The notes beneath the pieces were generated by a model. That model saw only the letters and a list, made by a program, of their open reading frames with translations. It had not been told where the DNA came from and made no database searches. A program made the position numbers and the translations under genes. A stretch of DNA of 64,000 bases from Sulfitobacter mediterraneus (GTDB taxonomy: Bacteria > Pseudomonadota > Alphaproteobacteria > Rhodobacterales > Rhodobacteraceae): assembly GCF_016801775.1 (NCBI RefSeq), contig NZ_CP069004.1, forward strand, positions 3,224,001 to 3,288,000, in the 5' to 3' direction. Within the stretch, counting starts at the first letter, position 1. Each line of letters opens with the position of its first letter. Shown in pieces: positions 35,635-43,952 of this stretch.

Positions 35635-35650
35635 TTCACTGATCGGTGAA
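35635..35650. promoter_or_regulatory. Candidate TetR operator, copy 1 (second TetR unit)
   Basis: TTCACTGATCGGTGAA, a 16-bp near-perfect palindrome, ends nine bases before the TetR start at 35660. It matches the site at 36260-36275 in 14 of 16 positions. Confidence 0.6.
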
Positions 35651-35659
35651 TAAGGTCAT

Positions 35660-36244
35660 ATGGCACGCCAAATTGCATACGATCCAATAGCCCTGCGGAC
35701 CAACCTTTTGTCGGTGTTCTGGCGACAGGGCTACGCGGAAACGTCGCTCAACGACCTTGAGGCAGCGACGGGGCTGAATCGTCGGCAGCTCTACAATGGG
35801 CCAGGCGATAAGCTCGCTATGTTTTTAAAGGCGATGGATGATTTCGCTGACCAGGCTGGGCGCATGTTTCTGGCCCCTCTTGAGGTTGAAACGGCAGGCG
35901 TGCGCGAGATCGCAAACCTGCTAAACACCTTTGTGGAGCTGTCACAAGCAAAGGAAGGCCCTAAGGGGTGTCTCGTTTGCAGCGTTTCGCAAGAAGAGGT
36001 CTCGGCGGTTCCGGAAGTGCACACTCGTGCGGAAGCCTATTTCGACCGGATCAAGGCAGCTTATCGCAATGCGCTGACCCAAGCGGCGAAGCGGAACGAG
36101 GTCAATTTAAATTCTGAAGACATTGCCCAGCGCAACGCTCGGCTGTTTGCGGCGCACGTGGCGCTGTGCATCCTTGGTCGGGCCGGACGCCCCGTCGATG
36201 AGCTTCGTGCCATCGCCGCGGATGCGGTGGCCGATCTAAGCTGA
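35660..36244 (+). CDS. TetR-family transcriptional regulator
   Basis: A 194-residue regulator. The helix-turn-helix is ETSLNDLEAATGLNRRQLYN, and GPKGCLVCS corresponds to the conserved block of the AcrR-type ligand domain. The palindrome over its promoter recurs directly after its gene, before the next operon. It probably represses itself and the DUF1330/oxidoreductase/haloalkane-dehalogenase operon at 36490-38808. Confidence 0.85.
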   Translation: MARQIAYDPIALRTNLLSVFWRQGYAETSLNDLEAATGLNRRQLYNGPGDKLAMFLKAMDDFADQAGRMFLAPLEVETAGVREIANLLNTFVELSQAKEGPKGCLVCSVSQEEVSAVPEVHTRAEAYFDRIKAAYRNALTQAAKRNEVNLNSEDIAQRNARLFAAHVALCILGRAGRPVDELRAIAADAVADLS

Positions 36245-36259
36245 AAAATTTCACTATTA

Positions 36260-36275
36260 TTCACTAATCGTTGAA
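36260..36275. promoter_or_regulatory. Candidate TetR operator, copy 2 (second TetR unit)
   Basis: TTCACTAATCGTTGAA lies 16 bp after the TetR stop and is a near copy of the site at 35635-35650. Its position fits an operator for the following operon. Confidence 0.6.
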
Positions 36276-36289
36276 GAAAAGGAGCGGCA

Positions 36290-36493
36290 ATGGAACAAGT
36301 TGGAAATCTGACAGGGGCTCGATCGGTCGCTGCGCCAGCGGACTTTGCGTTCCCAACAATTTCACCAAAATCGGGTGATAGGCAACCGGCAGACTCCGCC
36401 ATCCATTTCATTCGGAAAAACCACCCGAATCCATCCGGCGCAACCTGTCGGACTGGCTGTGCGATCGCGTTCAATCGGAGAACTGACCCATGA
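36290..36493 (+). CDS. Small unrecognised open frame at the head of the DUF1330 operon
   Basis: A 67-codon frame with a strong ribosome-binding site (AAAAGGAGC) whose stop overlaps the next start (ATGA). The translation shows no known domain and has a random-looking composition (many Pro, Arg, Cys). It could be a leader peptide, or a decayed gene still carrying its translation start. It is included because signal and coupling are better than for background frames. Confidence 0.35.
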   Translation: MEQVGNLTGARSVAAPADFAFPTISPKSGDRQPADSAIHFIRKNHPNPSGATCRTGCAIAFNRRTDP

Positions 36494-36807
36494 GCGATAC
36501 CTCTCCCGTCTACATGATCGTGATGCTGGATATTGACGACATGCCTGCGTTTTTCGAGGATTATGCAAGACCGTTGCAAGCGATCCACGCCAAACACGGG
36601 GTCGAGGTACTGGCCGCGACGCCAGAACCACAAGTGTTGGAGGGCGAATACGCCAAGTCCTTCACCGTGATGCTCAAGTTCGCGTCCGCAAAAGCGCATG
36701 CCGACTGGTGGGCCGACCCCGATTACCAACCCCTCCGCCAGCGGCGGCATGAACTGACCAACACGGATACCTCGGTGGCGCTGGTCGTGCCGTCCTTCGC
36801 GCCCTGA
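36490..36807 (+). CDS. DUF1330-domain protein
   Basis: A 105-residue dimeric alpha-beta-barrel protein: PVYMIVMLDIDDMPAFFEDY, then HGVEVLAATPEPQVLEG and HADWWADPDYQPLRQRR. These are the usual DUF1330 blocks. No catalytic role is established. It is 58 bp upstream of the oxidoreductase gene, within the second TetR unit. Confidence 0.82.
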   Translation: MSDTSPVYMIVMLDIDDMPAFFEDYARPLQAIHAKHGVEVLAATPEPQVLEGEYAKSFTVMLKFASAKAHADWWADPDYQPLRQRRHELTNTDTSVALVVPSFAP

Positions 36808-36865
36808 ACCTTTACCTCGCCCCATTTTCTGGGCGCGGAGCTTCCCCATTTGAGAGAGAATTCCC

Positions 36866-37870
36866 ATGCCTAAGACTGTTCAATTTGACACCCTCGGCGG
36901 CCCAGACGTGCTGCATTTCGTGGACAAGACCGTGCCGCCTCCCCAAGAGGGTGAAGTACAGATTGCGGTCAAGGCCGCAGGCCTTAACCGTGCTGAGTTG
37001 CTGTTCATCGCTGGGCAATATCTGATCGAACCTGTTCTTCCGTCCGGCGCGGGCGTCGAAGGCGCGGGCGAGATCGTCGCGGTTGGCCCTGAGGTCAAAG
37101 AATTCTCTGTTGGCGACCGCGTGGCAATTACACCGGGGTTTGACCAGCTGAAATATCTCACGCTGGGAGAGATCGTGAACATGACCACCTCGGCGCTGGA
37201 ACCAGTCCCGGAGGCGGTGAGCTATATCGATGCCGCCGGCTTCTGGATGGCGTTCGGAACGGCCTACGGGCTGCTGGTGCAGAAAGGCGGGCTGACCAAA
37301 GGCACCGGGCAAGCTGTGGTGGTGAATGCGGCCAGTTCCTCGGTCGGCATGGCGGCACTTCAGATCATTAAGGCCCATGGTGGCAAATCGATCGCGATGA
37401 CGCGCACTGACAACAAGGTGGCGGCGCTCAAAGAGGCGGGCGCGGATCATGTGATTGTCACCGAAAACGAGGACGTGGTGGCGCGGATCATGCAGATCAC
37501 TGATGGTCGAGGGTTCGATATCGCCTGTGACGCGGTGATGGGCACGGGGGCAACGACGCTTGCCGCAGCGGCAGGGACGGATGCGACGCTGGTGGCCTAT
37601 GGCCTGCTGTCGGGTGAGGTCCCCGCGCTGCCTTTCGAGGCCATGATCCGGCGCGGCTTGACGGTGACGGGCTTTCATCTGGTTTGGCAGCTGCTCGATC
37701 ACCCCGCGCGGCGCGCAGCGGCAGTAGCGCATTTGTCCGGGGGGCTGGCGCGTGGCGACTACCGGCCCGTGATCGACAAGGTGTTCCCTTTCGATCAAGT
37801 GGCGGACGCCTACCGGCACATGGCGTCCAACGCGCAACTTGGAAAAATTCTGGTGGAGATGAATACATGA
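36866..37870 (+). CDS. Medium-chain dehydrogenase/reductase (quinone oxidoreductase-like)
   Basis: A 334-residue MDR protein. The N-terminal GroES-like domain reads VAVKAAGLNRAELLF and GVEGAGEIVAVG, and the nucleotide motif lies in VVNAASSSVGMAALQII (about 152-168). Zinc-binding Cys/His ligands of alcohol dehydrogenases are absent, so it belongs to the zinc-free NADPH quinone reductase type. It overlaps the following hydrolase gene (ATGA), so the two probably act on related compounds. Confidence 0.83.
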   Translation: MPKTVQFDTLGGPDVLHFVDKTVPPPQEGEVQIAVKAAGLNRAELLFIAGQYLIEPVLPSGAGVEGAGEIVAVGPEVKEFSVGDRVAITPGFDQLKYLTLGEIVNMTTSALEPVPEAVSYIDAAGFWMAFGTAYGLLVQKGGLTKGTGQAVVVNAASSSVGMAALQIIKAHGGKSIAMTRTDNKVAALKEAGADHVIVTENEDVVARIMQITDGRGFDIACDAVMGTGATTLAAAAGTDATLVAYGLLSGEVPALPFEAMIRRGLTVTGFHLVWQLLDHPARRAAAVAHLSGGLARGDYRPVIDKVFPFDQVADAYRHMASNAQLGKILVEMNT

Positions 37871-38808
37871 CTGACGATTTTCAAGCCGCGCAAAAGCGCG
37901 CACAACAGATGGTCCGCAAGCTCGGGATTGCCGATGCCTATCCGTTTGATCACCATTTTGCACAAACGCCGATGGGCGTGATGCATTACGTGGATGAGGG
38001 CGCTGGCGATCCGGTGCTGATGCTGCACGGCAACCCCACGTGGTCGTTTTTGTACCGGGACTTCATTGCAGGGGTATCGGACGCGCACCGCGTCATCGCG
38101 CCCGATCACATTGGTTTCGGGCTTTCGGACAAACCGCAAAACGAGGCGTCCTATACAATTGGCGCTCACATCCGCAATCTGGAGGCTTTGGTCACCAATC
38201 TCGATCTTCGCAACGTCACTCTGGTCATGCAGGACTGGGGCGGGCCCATCGGCCTTGGTATGGCTGCGCGCCACCCCGACCGTATCAAAGATATCGTGGT
38301 GATGAACACCTTCGGCTTTTACCCGCCTGCTGCGGGGATGGACCCGGACAATCTGAAACTGCCAGTGCCCCTGCGCGTGATGCGCAAGCCGGGGATCGGA
38401 GATTTTATTGTCCGTCGCCTTGGCTTTTTCGAACGCATCGTGATGAAGCTGGCGACCGCCGACAGTGCCCGTCTGAAATCGGTGCATCATGCTTACAAGG
38501 CTGTGTTCGAAGGGCGGCAGGATCGCGCTGGTGTCATGGCGTTTCCGCGCTTGATCCCCACGCGCACCGCCGACGCCAGTGCACAAATACTCATCAACGA
38601 AACTGGGCCGTTTCTGGACAATTTCTCCGGAAGAGCTCGGATATTCTGGGGTATGAAAGATCCGCTTTTCCCTGTCGCCGCGCTCGACGCGTGGGAGGCG
38701 CGTTTGCCCAATGCCGAGGTGACGCGTTTGCCGATGGCAAAACACTACATGCAGGAGGACGCGCCTGACGTTATCATTCCTCAGTTGCGCACTTTCCTCG
38801 AGGGATGA
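37867..38808 (+). CDS. Haloalkane dehalogenase-like alpha/beta hydrolase
   Basis: A 313-residue hydrolase. Haloalkane-dehalogenase motifs are complete: HGNPTWSFLYRDF with the halide-binding Asn, VMQDWGGPIG with the Asp nucleophile and adjacent Trp, GMKDPLFP for the acid region and AKHYMQED for the histidine. Unlike the hydrolase at 30818 it has no signal peptide. The ATG at 37867 overlaps the oxidoreductase stop. The match in motif detail makes dehalogenase activity plausible, although fluoroacetate- or epoxide-type activity cannot be excluded. Confidence 0.83.
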   Translation: MTDDFQAAQKRAQQMVRKLGIADAYPFDHHFAQTPMGVMHYVDEGAGDPVLMLHGNPTWSFLYRDFIAGVSDAHRVIAPDHIGFGLSDKPQNEASYTIGAHIRNLEALVTNLDLRNVTLVMQDWGGPIGLGMAARHPDRIKDIVVMNTFGFYPPAAGMDPDNLKLPVPLRVMRKPGIGDFIVRRLGFFERIVMKLATADSARLKSVHHAYKAVFEGRQDRAGVMAFPRLIPTRTADASAQILINETGPFLDNFSGRARIFWGMKDPLFPVAALDAWEARLPNAEVTRLPMAKHYMQEDAPDVIIPQLRTFLEG

Positions 38809-39174
38809 GGTCTTTGGGCATGCCACGACAACAGCTGCTGGAGCAGCACGACTGCGAAATCTAAAGTTGAGGGGGTGCCGCTGATTGCCTCGGAGGCCAC
38901 TGTTTGGGCTGTCGTCGATGTGATCGTCCTGACGATCTAGCCCGGGCTTACACAACTGCGCTGGAGGTTGGTCCGCGCTGGCGGGAGCGCATCGGTAGAA
39001 CGCTGGAGCGGATGCCGGGAACGAAACCGATCCTTGAGAGCCTCGGCAGATGAGCCTTATCCATGCGGCTGACGCCGATTACCCCAACGGCTCCCCGACC
39101 AAACGGCCCCTGAAGCCACCAATACTGAGCTACAAGCCTCATTGCTACAGGACATCGTGTTCGCTGGCCGGAGC
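38809..39174. other. Gene-free stretch between two hydrolase genes
   Basis: About 365 bases where two operons converge. No supported gene is seen. Short frames on both strands lack ribosome-binding sites and known domains. Confidence 0.5.
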
Positions 39175-40062
39175 TCAAGTATGTTCGAACGCCGCAAGCC
39201 GATCCGCGAACCAATCGACATGAGGCATGAGCGAAGGCAGCAGGAGATCATGCAGTATGGCCCCGTGATACAGCCCCTCCATCATACGGCTCTCAACGTG
39301 CCGCCTGGCCGACAGCAACTTGTGTTCCAGTGCCTCGCTGTCGCTGCGCAGGCAATCTGTTTCGGCGATCAAAAGGACCGTGGGCGGAGCATGTGACAAA
39401 GGACCATGCAGCGGCCGTGCACGCCAGGGCCGCTCTACCGGTGCATAGGAATTCCAGAAATACTGCATCTCCTGCGTGGTCAGCGGATGCGTGCCGCCGC
39501 CATAGGACCGGTGGCTTTCTGTTTCGAAGTCGTCGTCGAAGGCTCCATAGATCAGTCCCAGACCGCAGACCGCCCGCTCTGGCAATGCCAGCGCGCAGGA
39601 CAGCGCCAGATTAGCCCCGGCCGAGTCGCCCGCCAGTATCACGGATTCATCCGTAGCCAGGGCCGCGATTGTCCGCTGCAGATGATCAGGCGCCGCGGGA
39701 AACGGATTCTCCGGAGCCAGCGGATATCTGAGGGACAACACCTCGCGCCCGGTCTTCAGCGCAAGCAGATCGCAAAAGCGAGCGTGCGTTTCCGGGCCCA
39801 GAAAGACCCAGCCACCGCCATGCACATAAACGATCCGCGGACCGGGCTGCCGCGTTTCGGGGCGGTGGCGTATCCCCTCGCGAATGGGTTCGCGCGTAAC
39901 ACCATCGACGAGTTCCTGCGCGTAAAGAAGGGCAAGCGGTTCCAACTGTCTGCGGTACTCAAGCGGTTCGAGACCCAGTAAAGCCGGACGCCCTTCGGCA
40001 TCTCGGGCCAATCTGGCAAGAGCCTGTTGAACCTCCTCATGGATTCTGGCGTTCCGCGTCAC
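39175..40062 (-). CDS. Alpha/beta hydrolase of the HSL family
   Basis: A 295-residue esterase of normal HSL-family length. The oxyanion motif is YVHGGGWVF, the nucleophile lies in AGDSAGANLAL, and LYHGAILHD supplies the histidine. No export signal is present. It lies next to the FadR-type regulator gene, in the same direction, with palindromes just upstream (40121-40167). In the locus context it could split the ester produced by the Baeyer-Villiger monooxygenase at 46892. It is not similar in detail to the HSL protein at 697. Confidence 0.83.
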   Translation of the reverse strand: MTRNARIHEEVQQALARLARDAEGRPALLGLEPLEYRRQLEPLALLYAQELVDGVTREPIREGIRHRPETRQPGPRIVYVHGGGWVFLGPETHARFCDLLALKTGREVLSLRYPLAPENPFPAAPDHLQRTIAALATDESVILAGDSAGANLALSCALALPERAVCGLGLIYGAFDDDFETESHRSYGGGTHPLTTQEMQYFWNSYAPVERPWRARPLHGPLSHAPPTVLLIAETDCLRSDSEALEHKLLSARRHVESRMMEGLYHGAILHDLLLPSLMPHVDWFADRLAAFEHT

Positions 40063-40120
40063 TCTTTCGACATCCCTTCAGACGATCCAACACACTTTCC
40101 AAGCACTATGCGGTCTTGGT

Positions 40121-40167
40121 TGGTCTTTAACCATCTTTTCATATTTGGACCAGTTTAGATACCAAAT
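40121..40167. promoter_or_regulatory. Two inverted repeats upstream of the HSL hydrolase gene
   Basis: TGGT-CTTTA-ACCA (40121-40133) and ATTTGG with CCAAAT separated by 13 bases (40143-40167). Both carry the TGGT/ACCA-type arms used by FadR-family GntR regulators and stand between the regulator stop and the hydrolase start. Confidence 0.45.
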
Positions 40168-40184
40168 ACTCTAATGTCATCTTC

Positions 40185-40913
40185 CTACTTCGGACCATTG
40201 CCTTTGACGGTATCGGGGTGAAGTTCGCCTGTGGCGAGGTTCAGGTGGATCCTGTCGAGGTGATCATGCATCGCCTGACGGGCCCCTTGCGCGTCCCTTT
40301 TCAAAAGTGCCTCGATAATCTTGCGATGATCTTCGACAGCCAGGTCCCGCATCGGCGCGGTTGAGAAATGGTCCTCAAGCCGTTGGTACAGCTTGCCGCG
40401 CTGCATCTCCCAAAGCTCCACGACCAGACGCGCCACAGCCCTGTTGCCCGAAGCTTCTGCGATCGCAATGTGAAAATCTCGATCAGAGGGGTGTCGCAGA
40501 TCATACCGGCGAGGCCCGGCAGAAAAGTCGGTGAGGAGGTTTGAAATCCGCACAAGATCCCCGTCCGATGCGTTCAGCGCGGCGTGGAGTGCGGCTTCGC
40601 CCTCTACAATCCTCCGCGCCTTGATAATATCGAGGGGCGGAACATCCGCGCTGTGTGGCATGGGGCGGGCGTAAGCGCGTGACAATCCGTCCGCCGTCAC
40701 GAAAACTCCGCTGCCAGGCTTGATGTCCAGAATACCATCCAGCTCCAGCCGTACCAACGTCTGGCGCAGCGTCCCGCGACTGACACCGAGGCTCGAAGCC
40801 AGGCTGCGCTCCGATGGCAAACGCTGCTCCGGTGCGACCTCACCGTTCACGATCATGTCGATCAGATGCTGTGCGATCTGGTCATTGAGCTTGAGCGGTT
40901 CGAGTTTTTCCAT
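40185..40913 (-). CDS. FadR-subfamily GntR transcriptional regulator
   Basis: A 242-residue regulator: GntR winged helix at about 8-75 (QRLPSERSLASSLGVSRGTL) and an all-helical FCD ligand domain from about 95, with the metal-site pattern DRDFHIAIAEASGN and a later HRKIIEAL. FCD-type regulators respond to sugar acids and other organic acids and usually repress. It is divergent from the ABC operon at 41063. TGGTTCA-type repeats at 41022, 51284 and 40121 define a likely regulon covering the whole 39-51 kb locus. The ATG at 40913 is preferred over a start at 40955. Confidence 0.85.
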   Translation of the reverse strand: MEKLEPLKLNDQIAQHLIDMIVNGEVAPEQRLPSERSLASSLGVSRGTLRQTLVRLELDGILDIKPGSGVFVTADGLSRAYARPMPHSADVPPLDIIKARRIVEGEAALHAALNASDGDLVRISNLLTDFSAGPRRYDLRHPSDRDFHIAIAEASGNRAVARLVVELWEMQRGKLYQRLEDHFSTAPMRDLAVEDHRKIIEALLKRDAQGARQAMHDHLDRIHLNLATGELHPDTVKGNGPK

Positions 40914-41021
40914 GGGTCTTCCTGTTTCGCATAATCGGCATTTGTAGAGCACCATGGGATGCGCCTCAATCCTGCAAGACCTACCGCAAGGAAAAAAACA
41001 CTTGACCTGGCATTCTCAAAC

Positions 41022-41040
41022 TGGTTCACATAATAAACCA
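41022..41040. promoter_or_regulatory. Candidate FadR-type operator before the ABC operon
   Basis: TGGTT and AACCA arms around nine bases, with the left half extended to TGGTTCA. It lies 23 bp upstream of the ABC ATPase start and matches the half-site of the perfect repeat at 51284-51300. Confidence 0.5.
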
Positions 41041-41062
41041 ATAGTCAGTATGAGAGAAGCTT

Positions 41063-42151
41063 GTGAGCGATATCTCCTTTGTCAATCTTTCAAAGAGCTT
41101 CGGCTCTGTCACGGTCTTTCAGAATCTTAATCTGAAAATCGAGGCGGGGGAGTTCATCGCATTCCTCGGGCCATCGGGATGCGGCAAATCCACATTGCTG
41201 CGGATGGTCGCGGGTCTGGAAGGGGTCGATGCGGGCGAGATACGTATCGGCGACCGCCGCGTCGATACCCTCGCTCCCGGTGCGCGTGGCGTCGCCATGG
41301 TGTTTCAGCATTACGCGCTCTATCCCCACATGAGCATCGCTGACAACATCGCTTTCGGTTTGCGCAACATCGGCATGGAGAGTGCCGAGATCGACGAACG
41401 CGTGGCCGAGGCCGCCGAAATGCTGGAAATCACCCCGCTGCTGGCCCGCAAACCCGCACAGCTGTCAGGTGGTCAGCGACAGCGTGTGGCAATCGCCCGG
41501 GCGCTGGTAAAAAAGCCCGAAGCCTTTCTCTTTGATGAACCTCTGTCCAATCTGGACGCTGCGCTGCGACTGCGGACGCGGATCGAGCTCGCCCAATTGC
41601 ACAAACGCACCAAGGCCACGACCATCTTTGTTACCCATGATCAGGTCGAGGCAATGACATTGGCCGACCGCATTGTAGTCATGCGCGAGATGCGGATCGA
41701 ACAGATCGGCGCGCCGATGGAGATCTACAACGCACCGGCCAACGCCTTCGTCGCTAGCTTTGTCGGGTCGCGGCCGATCAACATGCTGCCCGTCTCGTTG
41801 GCAGAAGGCAGCGGCGGCATAGCGATGGCTCGTCTGCCGGACGGGTCGGTGCTGCCGACCACGGTGCCACTCAACAGCATCAACGCGGGACCGCATCAGC
41901 TTGGTCTTCGAGCGGAAGCATGTATGCCCGATCCGGAAGGGGCGCTGTCCGGCAAGGTTGAGATTGTCGAGCATCTCGGGGACCGCACCAGCCTACACCT
42001 GCGTCTGCCCGACGGCTCACCGCTGGTCGTTGAGGCCGACGGGCAAACACATATCTCGTCAGGCGACACAGTGCGTTTTGGTGTGGCACCCGACCGTCTG
42101 CACATTTTCGACGCCGAGGGACTGGCGTACAATCCGGTGCAAGTAAAGTGA
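41063..42151 (+). CDS. Sugar ABC transporter ATP-binding protein (MalK/UgpC-like)
   Basis: A 362-residue ATPase starting at GTG. Walker A is GPSGCGKST, the signature is LSGGQRQR, Walker B is AFLFDEPLSNLDA, and a C-terminal TOBE/OB domain (about 240-360) is present. These are the marks of CUT1-type carbohydrate importers. It is the first gene of an operon of six genes to 48811, and its stop overlaps the permease start (GTGA). It powers uptake of the glycoside bound by the protein at 43953. Confidence 0.9.
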   Translation: MSDISFVNLSKSFGSVTVFQNLNLKIEAGEFIAFLGPSGCGKSTLLRMVAGLEGVDAGEIRIGDRRVDTLAPGARGVAMVFQHYALYPHMSIADNIAFGLRNIGMESAEIDERVAEAAEMLEITPLLARKPAQLSGGQRQRVAIARALVKKPEAFLFDEPLSNLDAALRLRTRIELAQLHKRTKATTIFVTHDQVEAMTLADRIVVMREMRIEQIGAPMEIYNAPANAFVASFVGSRPINMLPVSLAEGSGGIAMARLPDGSVLPTTVPLNSINAGPHQLGLRAEACMPDPEGALSGKVEIVEHLGDRTSLHLRLPDGSPLVVEADGQTHISSGDTVRFGVAPDRLHIFDAEGLAYNPVQVK

Positions 42152-43071
42152 CGGCGATACACCCTGATAGCACCAAGGCACCGCGCCGTGCCGCCAGCCG
42201 CACGCTGGAGTCTCCCGATATCCGCAACGCGGTATTCGTAGCGCCGTTCCTGTTGGCATACGTCATCCTCCTGCTCTACCCATTGTTTTACGGCATCTGG
42301 ATCAGTCTTCAGCGATATGACCTGTTCGACCTGTCGGCCGAGTTCGCGGGTCTGGAAAACTATTACCGGCTGTTGGACGACGACATCTTTTTGGGTGCGG
42401 TGCGCAACACTTTCATATTCGTCGGCATGACGGTCCCGGTCTTCGTCGGGCTCGGTCTTGCACTGGCCCTGGTGCTCAATCGCCGGACCCGTGGTGCCGC
42501 CATCATGCGCGCCATCTTCTTCGGCACCTCTGTTCTGTCGGTCACCATCGTCACCATCATCTGGAAGGTGGTCCTGATGCCGAGCCAGGGGTTGGTCGGC
42601 GCTCTTGCCGAGCCCCTCGGCGTGGAGCCGGTGGCCATGCTCTCGCACCCCGATCTGGCATTGGTTGCGGTTGCTATGGCGACGGTCTGGTGGGTTCTGG
42701 GTCTGCCGATGATCCTGTTTCTCGCGGCGCTTCAGCAGATCCCGGATGACCTCTACGAGGCTGCCGCGCTTGATAACGCGGGGCGATGGACGACCCTGAC
42801 CAAGATCACCCTCCCTTCAATCAGACGGACATTTGTCGTGGTAACGATTTACCAGGTCGTCGCGCAATTCCAGCTGTTCGGCCAGTCACTTCTGATGACC
42901 GGGGGAGGGCCCAACAACCGCTCACGCTCCTTCGTTCAGTTCATCTATGAACAGGGCTTCAAGAACTGGGATGTCGGCTATGCCGCCGCCGCGTCCGAGG
43001 TGCTGTTTCTCATCATTGCCGTCGCTGCCCTGGCGCAATACGCATATTCGGTTCGGGGGCAGACAAGATGA
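42148..43071 (+). CDS. Sugar ABC transporter permease (MalF-like)
   Basis: A 307-residue permease starting at a GTG that overlaps the ATPase stop. About six hydrophobic segments follow a short cytoplasmic N-terminus. The EAA loop is LYEAAALDNAGRW. It pairs with the MalG-like permease whose start overlaps its stop (ATGA). CUT1 family, importing di- and oligosaccharides or glycosides. Confidence 0.88.
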   Translation: MTAIHPDSTKAPRRAASRTLESPDIRNAVFVAPFLLAYVILLLYPLFYGIWISLQRYDLFDLSAEFAGLENYYRLLDDDIFLGAVRNTFIFVGMTVPVFVGLGLALALVLNRRTRGAAIMRAIFFGTSVLSVTIVTIIWKVVLMPSQGLVGALAEPLGVEPVAMLSHPDLALVAVAMATVWWVLGLPMILFLAALQQIPDDLYEAAALDNAGRWTTLTKITLPSIRRTFVVVTIYQVVAQFQLFGQSLLMTGGGPNNRSRSFVQFIYEQGFKNWDVGYAAAASEVLFLIIAVAALAQYAYSVRGQTR

Positions 43072-43904
43072 TGGTCGGCGTTCACAATCGTCCCGCCTCC
43101 CGTGCGATCAGCCTCGCAGTTGGCGTGTTCGCCGTGGTCTGGATACTGCCCGTCCTCTGGGTGCTGATCCTGTCGTTCAAGCCGAACGAGGTATTGATGC
43201 TGTCCGGCGATCCAGTCTGGGTGCCACCTTTCACGTTCAAGAACTACATCAATATCATGGAAACCTCATCGGTTTTCCGCTGGCTTCTGAACAGCGCGAT
43301 CGTATCGGTCAGTGCAACCGTTGGCGTACTTTTTGTGTCGTCACTGGCGGGCTACGGCTTCGCCCGGCTGAACTTCCCGTTCCGGCGCACCCTATTCGTG
43401 ATCGTGCTGATCGGTCTCGCGATTCCCGAGCAGGCCGTAATCATCGCGCGCCATCAACTGTTCACCGACTGGAATTTGCACAACACCTACACCGGCCTGG
43501 TTTTGCCGCATCTTTCCCTGCCCTTTGGCGTCTTTCTGATGACGCAGTTTTTCCGCGGCATTCCGCGCGAACAGGATGAGGCGGCGATCCTCGACAATGC
43601 GTCGCGGTTCAAGGTTTTTTGGTCTGTGCTGCTGCCGCAAAGCATGCCGGTGCAAGCAACGCTGGGCATTTTCACCTTCTTGCTGGTCTGGAATGACTAC
43701 TTCTGGCCGCTGATTTCCGCCACGCGTCCCGAAATGTACACACTGACAGTGGGCATCGCATCCGTGCAAGGCAACTTCGCCCAGTCAGAAGGGCTGGGAT
43801 ATCTGATGGCGCAAGCCGTGTTCGCCGGGCTGCCCGCCCTGATTGTCTACCTGATTTTCCAAAAACAGATCATTGGCGCAGCGGCGGGAACCGCCGGGCG
43901 CTGA
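43068..43904 (+). CDS. Sugar ABC transporter permease (MalG-like)
   Basis: A 278-residue permease with about six membrane segments. The EAA loop is EQDEAAILDNASRF and the C-terminal membrane segment ends in QKQIIGAAAGTAGR, typical for the MalG partner. It forms the transport channel with the preceding permease. A 48-bp gap with a ribosome-binding site GGGAGGAG leads to the binding-protein gene. Confidence 0.88.
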   Translation: MMVGVHNRPASRAISLAVGVFAVVWILPVLWVLILSFKPNEVLMLSGDPVWVPPFTFKNYINIMETSSVFRWLLNSAIVSVSATVGVLFVSSLAGYGFARLNFPFRRTLFVIVLIGLAIPEQAVIIARHQLFTDWNLHNTYTGLVLPHLSLPFGVFLMTQFFRGIPREQDEAAILDNASRFKVFWSVLLPQSMPVQATLGIFTFLLVWNDYFWPLISATRPEMYTLTVGIASVQGNFAQSEGLGYLMAQAVFAGLPALIVYLIFQKQIIGAAAGTAGR

Positions 43905-43952
43905 AAGTCCAACGCCGGCAACGGCAGAACCAATCAACCGGGAGGAGAACCA

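Noticed and set aside
37810..38955. 381-codon reverse frame opposite the haloalkane-dehalogenase-like gene
   Set aside because: Antisense artefact. The forward frame has all catalytic motifs and a coupled start.
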